DNA from: Globisporangium splendens | Lineage: Eukaryota > Oomycota > Peronosporomycetes > Pythiales > Pythiaceae | Length of the DNA stretch: 64,000 nucleotides | Reading direction: 5' to 3' | NCBI GenBank assembly: GCA_006386115.1 | Contig: VFIW01000019.1 | Span: 434,001 to 498,000, forward strand | Part shown: in pieces, positions 19,487-29,690 of the stretch | How the letters are laid out: each line of letters begins with the position of its first letter | Numbering within the stretch: the first letter of the stretch is position 1 | Notes under the pieces: model-generated | Told to the model about the DNA's origin: nothing | Database searches by the model: none | The model's input: the letters and a program-made list of their open reading frames with translations, nothing else | Made by a program: the position numbers and the translations under genes

Positions 19487-21097
19487 GCAACAAGAGACTT
19501 GAACGGGCAGAAGGTGTCGTTCCATGCACATCCACGCTTCACAAGAATCGTGCAACTATGGGGTGGCAACGGACGATGCAATACGACCAGATCTTTCTAT
19601 CGGCAACAAGTTGCAGCAACGAGGACACAAATCGGCAAAGATACTCGAGATGCAGCAGTCAACAAAGCTGTCCATACAGCAGGATCTCTGTGGCCTGGAC
19701 TGCAATTAATCCAGTGGAGCGAATTACACAACATCCCAGGGATTACAGTTTATACAGCCCAGACTCTTCTCCGACTGAAAGCCAACCGACTCTCCATGTG
19801 GAACTAGGAGAAAGCTGATCTATCCTGCTCGAATCCCGAATGCTCCCAAGTTGTCCAATCTTCTGTTCAACATCTATTCTGGGAGCGTCCGAAAGCCAAA
19901 CTCGTGTGGAACTATTTTTATGCGCTATGGGCGAAGATCGGAATCACTCCTGGTCACGACCCCGCAATCTGGATCTTCAGTCTGGATCTACCAGATATTC
20001 CAAGGCACGCATGGACCGCGATCAAGAGACACATTATCGGACACAAGTGCTCCAATGAACATCTCCAAGATCATCTCTATCCCGTCGCACACATGCTGTG
20101 GCGATATATGAGCGCGTCGCTCATACAGACCATTTGGTGTGCGCATCTGCGACGCATGGATTCGGATCCAATCAAATCGACTGCTGAGATGACGATCATG
20201 ATGACCAGATTGGAGGCAGGAATGCGAAACCTCGCACGACTCGCTGAAGCGCAAGCTGGAGACTCTGACGGTCACACGGTTGCAGCAGTTCTCAAGGCAT
20301 ATGTCGACTGCTTTCTCAGCCAAACCGACACCATCCCCTTGACTCCAAATGATACTCGCGGCGTTTACCTGTTGTTTCTCGATGGTGGATCACGCGGCAA
20401 TCCAGGACCAGGAGGGACTGGATCCATTATCGTGCGTGTCCATAAGGACTCGCACACAGCCAGTTTAATTTGGGCCGCAAGCATGTCCTATAGCAGGAAG
20501 GACACGACCAACAACTTTGCCGAGTACTGGGGTCTCATACACGGACTCCGAGAAGCCCAACGCAGTCACTTCGAACCGTTGTACGTGATTGGAGATAGTG
20601 CACTCATTATCTCCCAACAGCGAATGCATCGGTCCCCTCGACAGCACCGATTGGCACGTTTATACCAGACAAGTCGACGACTCGCGGATTGCATCGATAT
20701 CCGAGGATGGTACCATCACTACCGTGCCTTCAACAAGATGGCGGACTCAGCCGCCAACCTAGCCATGGACACCAGAGCCTCAACGCAGGCTCACTTCCCA
20801 ACTCATCGAGCTGCTTTCAACAATCTCACCCAGGATCTTGACAACGACGTCATGCATTGGCTTATGCGAAGTTCGGAAGACCCAAGGTCATTAGACAACA
20901 CAAGGCAGCCTCACATAGGACCAAGAGAACATGCCATCCTGGTCAAAGATTATTTAGCAGTCAGAAGTGATCTAGTGCAATCCGCGCTATAGACACATTT
21001 ACACTCCTGTATGAAATTCGTAATGAAGATTAGGCAGGAGAATGGATATTGTAGGTCACGGAGATGAACCTAAATATACCTCAACTTATAAAGATAA
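19487..21097 (+). mobile_element. 5'-truncated LINE-type element, copy C
   Basis: This is the plus-strand copy of the same family. It is flanked by a 14-bp duplication AGCATGCACAAACA (19473-19486 and 21098-21111). Its RNase H frame is the most complete of the copies: after the shared TAG at 19805-19807 the frame is open to 20992. The tail holds the same 3' terminal sequence ending near TTATAAAGA. It sits inside another LINE-like sequence (element D), so it is younger than D. Confidence 0.88.
19499..20992 (+). pseudogene. LINE ORF2 tail: zf-RVT-like zinc finger and RNase H
   Basis: One frame is interrupted by a single TAG at 19805. Before the stop lies an open stretch with FHAHPRFTRIVQLWGG. 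Right after it come a Cys-rich CSNPECSQVVQ...H segment (zf-RVT type) and from 19904 a 362-codon open part. The RNase H domain (about residues 155-290 of that part) has all four expected acidic positions: Asp in DGGSRGNPGPGG, Glu in FAEYWGL, Asp in GDSALII, Asp in MADSAAN. The RNGNPGPGG-like signature resembles the archaea-like RNase H described in plant L1 elements. RT and endonuclease are missing. Confidence 0.75.
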
Positions 21098-21111
21098 AGC
21101 ATGCACAAACA

Positions 21112-22510
21112 CCAAAGCTAAGAAGCAAGTTATCCCATGGCTGGTGCATGAGCGTACTCCCCCAAACAGCATCCAGAAGACAATTGACCGGGCACGAACA
21201 CGGAGGCTGCACAGCGAGCTGTATCAAGGTCTCGGAGGACTCGTAGACAAGCTTAACGAAGTCGCGAATACTGATCAGTGGTGCAGTCATGTGCAGTATC
21301 GGCTACCAGCAGATCTATGGAAACAACGAGGATGTCTTACACCGTATCAGGTGTGGACGACATACCGGATTTCTACGATGCAGGTCAACCTGTTCCATCT
21401 GGGAAGGATCGAGTCTTCGGCGTGCCCAAGCAATGCCGGATGTGGGGAGACAAAAGAAACTATCCCACAATCTCACGCATAGTCTGGAGTTGCAAGCGAG
21501 CACAAGCTGCGTGGACGGCGTTCCTCGGGCGATGGATTGGCCAAACATTGACAGAGCAAGCACTCAACCTCTTCCTGCCTCATATTGCTAGCCGCACAGC
21601 CCCGCCAGGTCAACGATCTTTGCTCCGGGAATTGGAAAAGCGCTTCGGGTTCATTACTCCGGAACACTCTGCAGCACTACAGAAACTGTGGTTTATCGTC
21701 ACTTCAAGCATCCCAGTATTGCTATGGAGAACGAGAGTGGAAATAGTGCATGAACGGCAGCACCTCACTATCGAAGAAAGTACCCAGCGAGTGTGGACAG
21801 CGTGTGCGATGCAAGTGCGGGCTGTGGCTCATCGGGTGAGAACGCTCAAAGGAGAAAAGATTAATGCAACTTGCCTGAGCCAACTGCTCAGCGCACTGGA
21901 GAGACAAGACTTGTCGCGCCAACTGGAAGCATGGGCGACGGTGCGTCTATATTTCGATGGAGGTGCACGCGGCAACCCAGGTCCAGGAGGCAGCGGATGG
22001 GCACTCATCCTCCTGAATGAACGAAGCAATCAATGTGAACTCAAAACATGCGGCTATGCGTACATGGGACCGGAAGTCACGAACAATTGGTGCGAGTACA
22101 GCGCGCTGGAAGGCGGTCTGGCATACAGTGCACACTACCTTCAGCACTATGAAGTCAAGTTGGAAGTCTTCGGAGATAGCCAAATGATTATCGCAGCCCA
22201 GAACGGGTTCTCCTCAATACGCCAGACCGAGTTGCAGCCACGAGCAGTTCGGGTAAATCAAATCATCACCAACTTTGCGTGGACCTCCTGGAATCACACA
22301 AAACGAGAACAAAACAAAATGGCTGATCTTCTCGCCAACATGGCAATGAACTCCAAGAGTGCGAAGATACTCACCGACGAATCGCGGGGAAACGATCCAG
22401 TTCTTATGTTCCAAGTCGCAGCTCTACTCGACAATGATATCGGTGCCACGCCGTCAAAACTTAGAAACACCTCACTGTCAGCAGTGTTAATGAGACTCAG
22501 GAATTCTTAA
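21112..22510 (+). mobile_element. Second LINE-like family (element D), zf-RVT + RNase H
   Basis: This is a diverged relative of copies A-C. A zinc-finger-like segment (SACPSNAGCGE ... IVWSCKRAQAAW) changes frame once near 21470. From there a frame runs to the stop at 22510 with a complete RNase H: DGGARGNPGPGG, WCEYSAL, GDSQMII, KMADLLANMA. Identity to the A-C proteins is confined to these motifs. Its left part continues at about 19401-19472, on the other side of copy C. The 5' limit is unresolved and no target duplication was found. Confidence 0.75.
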
Positions 22511-22917
22511 TCTGTGTGTAGATCATAAGTTAAATAGAATTACCTTCTCTCTCTCAGACGTAGGTTATCCCAACACAACGCCACGGCTGCGCTTCTCAGT
22601 TGCCGGAATCACTAAAGAAACAAGCTGATCGAGTCCGTCATCGCTTTGAGAGAGTCACCGGTCTCGCTTGTTGAAGTGGGACTGCAAAACTCCACAGAAA
22701 TTCGGGAAATCGCTATGTCATAAGTTGTGCCACAGTTTCCCAAAAGTGTAGAGAATCATTGATAGGGTCAATTTAGCAAATCGACCCTTTCGTCAATGGG
22801 CAAAACCTCTCGACTCCATTTGCTGCTGAAGGATGTGGGCAATGCACTTTCTATGATACATACTCCCATTCGCACAACAGAAACAAATAAGAAGTACTGA
22901 AATAAATGGGAAATGTA
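22511..22917. other. Spacer between element D and fragment E
   Basis: This may include the 3' untranslated part of element D. No gene was recognised. Confidence 0.35.
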
Positions 22918-22930
22918 ACACAACTACATT

Positions 22931-23018
22931 CTTTCTTTATAAGGTGAGGTATATTTAGGTTCATCTTCGTGACCTACAATATCCATTCTCCTAACTACTC
23001 TTCATTGCGAATTTCATC
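22931..23018 (-). mobile_element. Very short LINE fragment, copy E (3' end only)
   Basis: About 88 bp match the 3' terminal sequence of copies A-C (TTTATAAGGTGAGGTATATTTAGG on the plus strand through TTCATTGCGAATTTCATC). Imperfect 13-bp flanks ACACAACTACATT (22918-22930) and ACACAACCACATT (23019-23031) look like a target duplication with one change. It inserted just downstream of the transporter gene. Confidence 0.7.
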
Positions 23019-23122
23019 ACACAACCACATTGTTGTCAGAGACTTCGAGCAGCTCCCGTTTGCTGCTTACAATCACAACAACATGCATCGAAAGTAGCAC
23101 GCAGTAGTCGGATAATAACGAC

Positions 23123-24664
23123 TTAGGCTTGTTGGACTGGCGTCTCCACTTCGACGTACTGTGGGGACATGCCCGGCTTCTTGCTGCCCTTGTGGAAGAG
23201 GTACTCGATGTCCTCGAGCAAGATTCCCTTCGTCTCAGGACACAAAAAGTACACGAACGCACCCGAGATGCAACAAGTGCCCGCGAACAAGAAGAACACG
23301 CCATTGATGTTCAAGTCTGGGAAGAGCTTCACGACGTACGTCATGGCCACACCCATGAGCCAGTTGGCCATGGTCGAGAGCGACACGGCTTTAGCGCGAA
23401 CCTTCATCGGGAAGATCTCGGCTGGGTAGATCCAGCACACTGGACCCCACGAGATGGCAAAGTTGAACACGAAGAACGCCGTGCCGACCACGATGACCCA
23501 ACCAGCACCCTTGGGACAGCCAGCATCATCGACGTTACCATCACAACTCGCCGTGAACACAATGGCAGACAGCAAGTGACCGAGCACCATACCGACGGCA
23601 CCGAGCAACAACAACTGACGGCGACCCGTGGTGTCGACCCATCGCATCGCTGGGATCGTACTGATGAAGTTGACGCCCGAAAGCATAAGTACAGACTCCG
23701 CACCGGCGTTCGTCACATCCTTGAAGATCAGACCACCGTACGAGAAAATCGGGTTGATGCCGGTCGCCTGCTGCAGCACCTGGAGCAACATCGCAATGAT
23801 CACACGCTTCAAGATGGATGGCTCGAGGAGATCCATGTAGCTCGTCTCCGTGCCTTCTTCAGCGAGCTGGGCGGCAATCAATTCGAACTCGACGTGCACG
23901 TTCTCGGTCTGACGAAGCTTCTTGAGACTGGCCATTGCTTGTTCTTTGCCCTTGTGCTGCAACAACCAACGAGGGCTCTCTGGCACGAAGAAGATACCGC
24001 AGATGACAATGATTGGAGGAGCCATGGCCACGGCGTTGGTGATACGCCAGCCTTCGTCCACGTGCTCGACACCAATGTTGACACAGTTGGCAAGGAAGAG
24101 ACCGATCACGACCGTCATCTGCATGAAACCAGCAAAGAAACCGCGGAACTCCTTTGGCGCCATCTCAGCACCGAACAGCGGCAGCGAGAACGACGAGTTG
24201 CCGACACCCACGCCCTGGACGATACGCGCCATGTACATGAGACCGTGCTTGTGCGCCGGGTTGAACGACACCCAGCATGTGCCGATGACGAAGAGCACGC
24301 CAGCCGTGAAGATCGTGTAGCGACGACCGAGCTTGTCTGCGACGATACCACCGAGCAGGGCACCGAAGATGCAACCAATGTTGTACGCCATATTGTACCA
24401 GAGCGTGAAGTCCGTCCACTGACTTGGCAAATCCGACGCGCTCTTGATGCAGTCCTCGTGCGTGAATCCGTGCCAGCCGATGCAGTAGTCCTCGAGGAAC
24501 GAGTTCATGATGAGCACACTACTCGTCACACCCTGATCATAACCGAAGAAGAGACCGCCGAGCGACGCGAAGACGCACACGATGATGGCGTACGTCTTGG
24601 AGCCCTCCGTGGGGGCGTCATGGTCCAAATTGTTGTTCACGTTCACAACCACACCTCCAGCCAT
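23123..24664 (-). CDS. MFS sugar transporter (full length, copy B)
   Basis: A 513-aa single-exon protein with 12 predicted membrane helices. Sugar-porter marks in order: GYDQGVTSS in helix 1, DKLGRR after helix 2, PESPRW near residues 228-233 before the central loop, DTTGRR, and PETKG near 476. Such proteins move hexoses with protons across the plasma membrane. From the ATG to about residue 449 the DNA appears identical to the inverted copy at 33699-35240; differences start only in the last 200 bp (first at 23317-23318) and in the tail (QQA versus QQV). A 533-codon antisense frame is a by-product of the codon bias. Confidence 0.95.
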   Translation of the reverse strand: MAGGVVVNVNNNLDHDAPTEGSKTYAIIVCVFASLGGLFFGYDQGVTSSVLIMNSFLEDYCIGWHGFTHEDCIKSASDLPSQWTDFTLWYNMAYNIGCIFGALLGGIVADKLGRRYTIFTAGVLFVIGTCWVSFNPAHKHGLMYMARIVQGVGVGNSSFSLPLFGAEMAPKEFRGFFAGFMQMTVVIGLFLANCVNIGVEHVDEGWRITNAVAMAPPIIVICGIFFVPESPRWLLQHKGKEQAMASLKKLRQTENVHVEFELIAAQLAEEGTETSYMDLLEPSILKRVIIAMLLQVLQQATGINPIFSYGGLIFKDVTNAGAESVLMLSGVNFISTIPAMRWVDTTGRRQLLLLGAVGMVLGHLLSAIVFTASCDGNVDDAGCPKGAGWVIVVGTAFFVFNFAISWGPVCWIYPAEIFPMKVRAKAVSLSTMANWLMGVAMTYVVKLFPDLNINGVFFLFAGTCCISGAFVYFLCPETKGILLEDIEYLFHKGSKKPGMSPQYVEVETPVQQA

Positions 24665-24702
24665 CTTGTCGAACTTGAATCGAGACTTGAGAACTGGGAA
24701 GG

Positions 24703-24718
24703 AAATTCAGGAATGAGC
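24703..24718 (-). promoter_or_regulatory. Oomycete-type initiator of transporter copy B
   Basis: GCTCATTCCTGAATTT on the minus strand, 39 bp before the ATG. It fits the oomycete Inr consensus (GCTCATTYYNCAWTTT) except for one base and is identical to the site in front of the copy at 33699. Confidence 0.7.
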
Positions 24719-24841
24719 TCTTGGGACTGACTGACTGCACGAACACGGCGACGCCGACAACCACGGCAAGGGCGCTCGCTCAGTGGTGCTGTGAGACTCG
24801 GTATGTACACTTTTTAGTTGGTCTATGAATCAAGTGAAGAC

Positions 24842-24864
24842 CAGCCAGTCAGTCAGTCAGTCAG
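24842..24864. repeat. AGTC/CAGT microsatellite
   Basis: A run of about five CAGT units in the upstream region of transporter copy B. It is absent at the same place upstream of the inverted copy. Confidence 0.7.
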
Positions 24865-24879
24865 ACCGGTGGGTGTCCA

Positions 24880-25330
24880 TTTGTCATGTTGAACTTGGGG
24901 GAACTTGAACTACATGCTAATAATCGCCGCTATTAATCCACACTACTCGCCCTGATCGTGTGCACGATGAGCGGCGGGAACGCTCCCTCTCAACTTGATT
25001 TATTTCCGCCTCCCTCATCCTGCGGCATGCAAATGAAAAACAACGTCATGACAGTCCGAAAAGTGTAGGTTGCGTCACTAATAACAGACGACATCGGCTC
25101 AAACTTCAAAGACGTACAGAAAGGCTGCAGCCAGTCAGCCAAAAGAGTCTGGACGTGACAGACCGAGTGCATGCGCGGTCCATCCGACGGTTCTGTGTGC
25201 CTCGGCTGCTCTCTTGCCCCCGAGTTCGGCGTGGGTCCGCCGCTGGAATTCAGAAATAAATCAAGCAGCCTCAACTCACGCTTGTCAGCATCGCTCACCG
25301 CGAAAGCATGAGTCTGCATTCTCGCTTTTG
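24880..25330 (-). promoter_or_regulatory. Upstream block conserved between transporter copies
   Basis: On the minus strand this region shares ordered blocks with 33175-33600: TTGATTTATTTCTGAATT, CTGTCACGTCCAGACTCT, TACGTCTTTG, ACCTACACTTTTC, GAAATAAATCAAGTTGAGA, in the same order and similar spacing. Between the blocks the sequences have diverged. This is duplicated promoter DNA, in which the retained blocks are candidate regulatory sites. Confidence 0.6.
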
Positions 25331-28300
25331 TTTACGTGGGTTGGTTGAATCAAGTCTCTCTCTTTCTTTACTCTAGATTGGGGGCAACTTCAGATTTCGA
25401 TTGTGCATTTGGAAGGCTCCTCTCCAAGTTCCCCTTCATCTGTGTCTGTGTAGCTCAGCTTCCATATGTCCGATATATGTATTTAAACAGTTCATCATTG
25501 GCTATTTTAATCAAACAGAGTATCATCACCAGCATTTGTAATGTATCACATATTGATTTATGCATTTTATGACACACTTAGTCCGGAGTCGGGCTTGGTC
25601 CTTTCTCTCCACGCCTAACACTCATCTGCGCCGAACTTCAACCGAAGTCCTGATCCCAGAAGTGGGAGCCTGAGATTCTGAAAAGCGCTGGTCAACGGGA
25701 AGAGCGACGGTGCCCAGCGTCGTCCATTGTGTGCGCCGAGCGCCCCACTCAGTGGCGTCGAACACCACGAAAAATAACGCTGTCGACCAGAGGAGGTTGC
25801 TGATGCTTTTGCCGCAGTCATAATCCTCGGTGGTATGAACATACCTTCAGCCATAATCTGCGGTGCTGTTGTCCCGTGAGCACACACAACAAGGAAGCGC
25901 TCATCTGACGCGAGAGAGAGGTCCGAGCAGCAGATGCACGAAACCGATGATGATGATGACGCCAAAGCGCAAAGTTGCTGCATTTTTCTCTGGTCCGGGT
26001 AATGGGTAAGATGCATCGGTGATTACGCTCGGCGAATGGCGCAATCCAGTTTCAAGTTGTGGTGGAGCAATCACAAACTTGTCATTTGTCGAGGATTTCG
26101 TGTGGGAGAAATAGGGTCAAACGGTGAAGTCGTGGGGATCGAGCAGTTTCTCATACCCCAAGGCTGCTCAAGTCTCACACAGCATCACTTACATCCTGTA
26201 AACACAGTCATAAAGCTGCTCTCAGCCTGTGCTTATGCCAGAAAATATCGCACGTACTTGAAGTTGTTGGTCCGGTGTACAATAAGCCTTCAGTTGGATG
26301 GTTTAGCCCACTCGGTCAGCCCAGTTTCTTTTTCAAAAGTGACTGGTGTCCAAGTGGCGAAATCGCCCTGATATACTGGACAAAGTTGCTGCTTTATATC
26401 AGGCAGAGCATGCATTCATTCAATGGTTGATACCGGTATAAACCATGTGTCGTGCTGAGAGCTCACCTTGAAAGACCAGTCAAATGACCAGCTTCAGGCT
26501 CATGTGACTCGGTCACTCTCATGCATTGCTGAGATAGCAAATCTGCTTGTGTCCCAGGCTTTACTTTGTATATATGGAATTAGAGTGTCTGAGTGCACGT
26601 TTTTCTGGCATTTTTGCTGATGCCTCGGCTCTTTTGGGTCATAGTCCAGCCTTCATGCATTTGGCCCAGACCATGTTTACGACATGGGATCGGCTCGATC
26701 CTGTCCTCTCCATCTGCATAAAAGTGCGGTCGCATCCCCAGTCTGTCTCGATGCCTTGGCGTCATCAAATCTGCTGGAGTGATTTGTGTGTGGTCTGTCG
26801 CCATGAATCAAGGTGGCATCGAGTTCAATGCTTGCTTTCCATCAGCTCAGAATTGTCCAAATCTTAAGAAATGGAGAGAGCCACGACCTGTTAGCTACAT
26901 TACACCATCACAAGCACGCCATATGTGAAGTTATACAGTTGCTCAAATGACGGGTGTTGACATTCTCGCCACTTTAATCCGCCACGAACAAAGACCTGTT
27001 GCAACAAGAGACGGTCTTTAATTTCGCCCGAGTTTCGCGGGCTCAAGCGTCATGTTCAATGAGAAAAACCAACATGCTGATTTGTGCCTTACGAACTGCC
27101 GATTAATGTGCATACCACACGCAGTGGCTTCAGAAGGTCGAGTGACCCTGGAGGATTCCTGCAATCATAACAGGCATCTATTTCAACTCTGGGGTCTTAG
27201 CAGCGCATGATCTCAATGAACCTCCTAGTCTTTAGTCTTCTACACTGTACGCGCCTCAGGTTTCCTTGAGCCAGGTTCTTCTTCCGGCTTCAGATGCGTC
27301 CATGTCACGTGACTGTATCATGCGGTAGCCTCGAGGTTTAACGCCACGCTCGTGGATTCAAGGTTTTCTGTCTGCCACGTTGTCAGACGCTTCTGGGCAT
27401 CTGCACGGCGATTACTTTCTTCAGACTCTGCATGAGCGTGTAGGTTTTGATGATGCTGGAGTGGATGCCTGCACCGCATGCGCACGCCGGAGAAGTTGCC
27501 CCGCACACTGAGCACAGCCACGAATGTGGACGATGGTGGCACCTTTTGTCAGGGCTTCTTACCACCGCAGCATGCATGTCCCGCACGCGTGCAATACTTT
27601 GAGCGTCCACGACGATGCTCGTGAGTCATGGCTTGCTGCACGTTGTTCTCAACAAAAGTCCCTGCATGTTGATGATAAAAGCGCCGATCGCCATTTGCAT
27701 CGCTGTTGGAGATGGCGCTTTTCGCGCCATAATCATCTTGAATACCGGTATTGTATCGACAATGATAAACCGGTATTGTACTGGTATAATACCGGCCTTC
27801 TAAATGAGTTGTCTCCTTTGATGCTGTGAACCTTCTATTGACACATTTTCCCGAATAGTATCCGGAACTCTATTTATTAGTAGTAGCACCCAGAGACAGA
27901 GGGAACTGTATTCGGAGCGGACCATCAGACGATTCTGTTCAAGACCGGTCTTATATTCGGGCAAATCCGTTACTCCGAGTGGCGCTAATCAGAGAAACGA
28001 AATGGCGTCGCTGCCTCTGAAATGCTGCAGTGTGCGCCGGTTATACGTGTCTATAAGGACGTACTAAGCAACGCGTCGCACTGCTGCAGGCTCAGTGTAT
28101 GCTGGCCAAGGCAGCTCCAGCGCTGTATCAGGCTTTGCGCTGTAATTGCACTAGCTGCAACCAAGAGAAGCCATTCTAGACAGCACCAGACCGTGTCTGC
28201 ATCCAGGACGCCCCAATCGCGACGCTAAGGAGATCAGCCAGGCACTCCATGGGGCAACCACTAATCGCACTGGGTGTTCGCCGTTGGCCGCGAGTCAACC

Positions 28301-29418
28301 GCTCCTGGCACATACACACACACAACGCACCGGTAATGGTGGTTTACGCCATGCTATCAATATGGAACGCGCGAGCAGCTCCTTCTGGACTCCAAGTGAG
28401 CACATTGGGTCCACCCTTTGTCTTGAAGCCGCGCCAGTGGAGAAAAAGATGCAAACGATCAAGCGTTGAGATCTCAGCAGCGTGGTGGTTGTGACGCTGT
28501 AACCAACGGCGAAGGCGTTTCTAAGCCACGTTACCACAAGCAAGATGAAGCTCGTGTACTTTTGTGCGCGCAAGTGGAAAGAGAACGAATTGTGAGACGA
28601 GGTGGGAGGCGATGGAGCTGCAGCTCCGCACAAGTTGAGGGTGTGGAAGTCCAAGGACGTCAAGTCTGACGCTGAATTGGGCACGTGGCGCGGGCTAGCG
28701 GGGATGGTCAAGACAGCAGGAGCGGCAAGTGCAGCACGACTATGAGAATCAGCAACACGAAATGAAGGAGGACAAGGTAGACGATGAGGATGACAAGCGA
28801 GGTTCGAGTCGTGGAACGTCGCTTCTGCATTTGATGGCGGAAGCTGTCTTTGCAGTGGTGGAGAAGGTGTCGTGCAGCATATCATCGATGCGCAGTGCGT
28901 GTGTGGTTCGAGAACGCATGAACCGGGTTTTCTGATACGAAACTAGCTTCCAGTACGGACAATGAGAAAGAAGCCTACAAGTTGAAATCGTGAGCAGCAC
29001 TCCATTGCTGCAGCTAGGCGTATGTATTGGACATACCATTGCCACAATCATCATCGCCACCAGCATTCTCTGGCACACTTTGGTCTCAGAACCAACCTCA
29101 GTAACCGGGAGGAATGTGGGCTTGATTGCGCGTTGTGATATCTTGCGTCGACCAGTCTCTTTCAGTCCAAGTTGCCGCCGTTCAAGTGTGTTACAAGCCT
29201 ACTCGCACAGGCATTAGCCACGTCACTACTCGTCGCTGGTGACAAGTTACAACCAGGTGAGACCGTTGCAACTGTTGTCCGTATTTGAAGCAATCACGAA
29301 ACTGTTCTTTTCATTGTACAGGATTTTTTTCAAACAGTGCTCCGGAACGTGGTTGGTGTGACCGGAGATGGCAATTGTGTGTTGCCTCATTGTCAAACCT
29401 TTGTCGCGACGAGGAAAG
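25331..29418. other. Long gene-poor stretch
   Basis: No convincing gene was found. Several short frames exist on both strands, including a 196-codon minus frame at 28295-28885, without domains. Plus-strand sequence at 28544-28740 reads in one frame with only a single stop and may be a decayed gene of unknown type. A cluster of ACCGGTAT palindromes lies near 27737-27796. Confidence 0.4.
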
Positions 29419-29605
29419 ATGGTCAGGCTGGAGTGCGCGGTGCATGGAGACGGAAACAATTTTCCGTGGAGATAGCATTGGATGCGAACGTGTACGAACT
29501 CAGAAGAAAAAAAACTGCCAATTTGCTTCATGCGATTTGGTTTCCTACCTCGTCAGGACGGAGGACGATGCATGTGTGGACGACGAGGACGAGACAGACG
29601 AGTGA
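29419..29605 (+). pseudogene. CRN-like N-terminal fragment, frameshifted
   Basis: Beginning at ATG 29419, MVRLECAVHGDGNNF resembles the start of the CRN-like gene at 17912. A one-base frame change then leads to FSVEIALDANVYEL, and a second change leads to SYLVRTEDDACVDDEDE, which occupies the place of the LFLAK and acidic segments. The frame closes at 29605. There is no downstream effector domain: the TPR gene on the other strand ends 86 bp further on. It is a broken remnant, recognised mainly by resemblance to the other CRN-like copy in this window. Confidence 0.6.
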
Positions 29606-29690
29606 CTCTTGCACACCAGTGTTGGAAGGCGATCGCGACAAGTGTCAGGAGATCACTCGTTGGGTGCAACCTGTCGATGCAGACCCATAC

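Noticed and set aside
23129..24730. 533-codon frame antisense to transporter copy B (and a 554-codon one antisense to copy C)
   Set aside because: They mirror highly biased codons of the real gene, lack membrane or other domains, and occur only because the two copies are identical.
28295..28885. 196-codon minus-strand frame
   Set aside because: No domain; the opposite strand has an interrupted frame that looks as plausible. Neither is supported.
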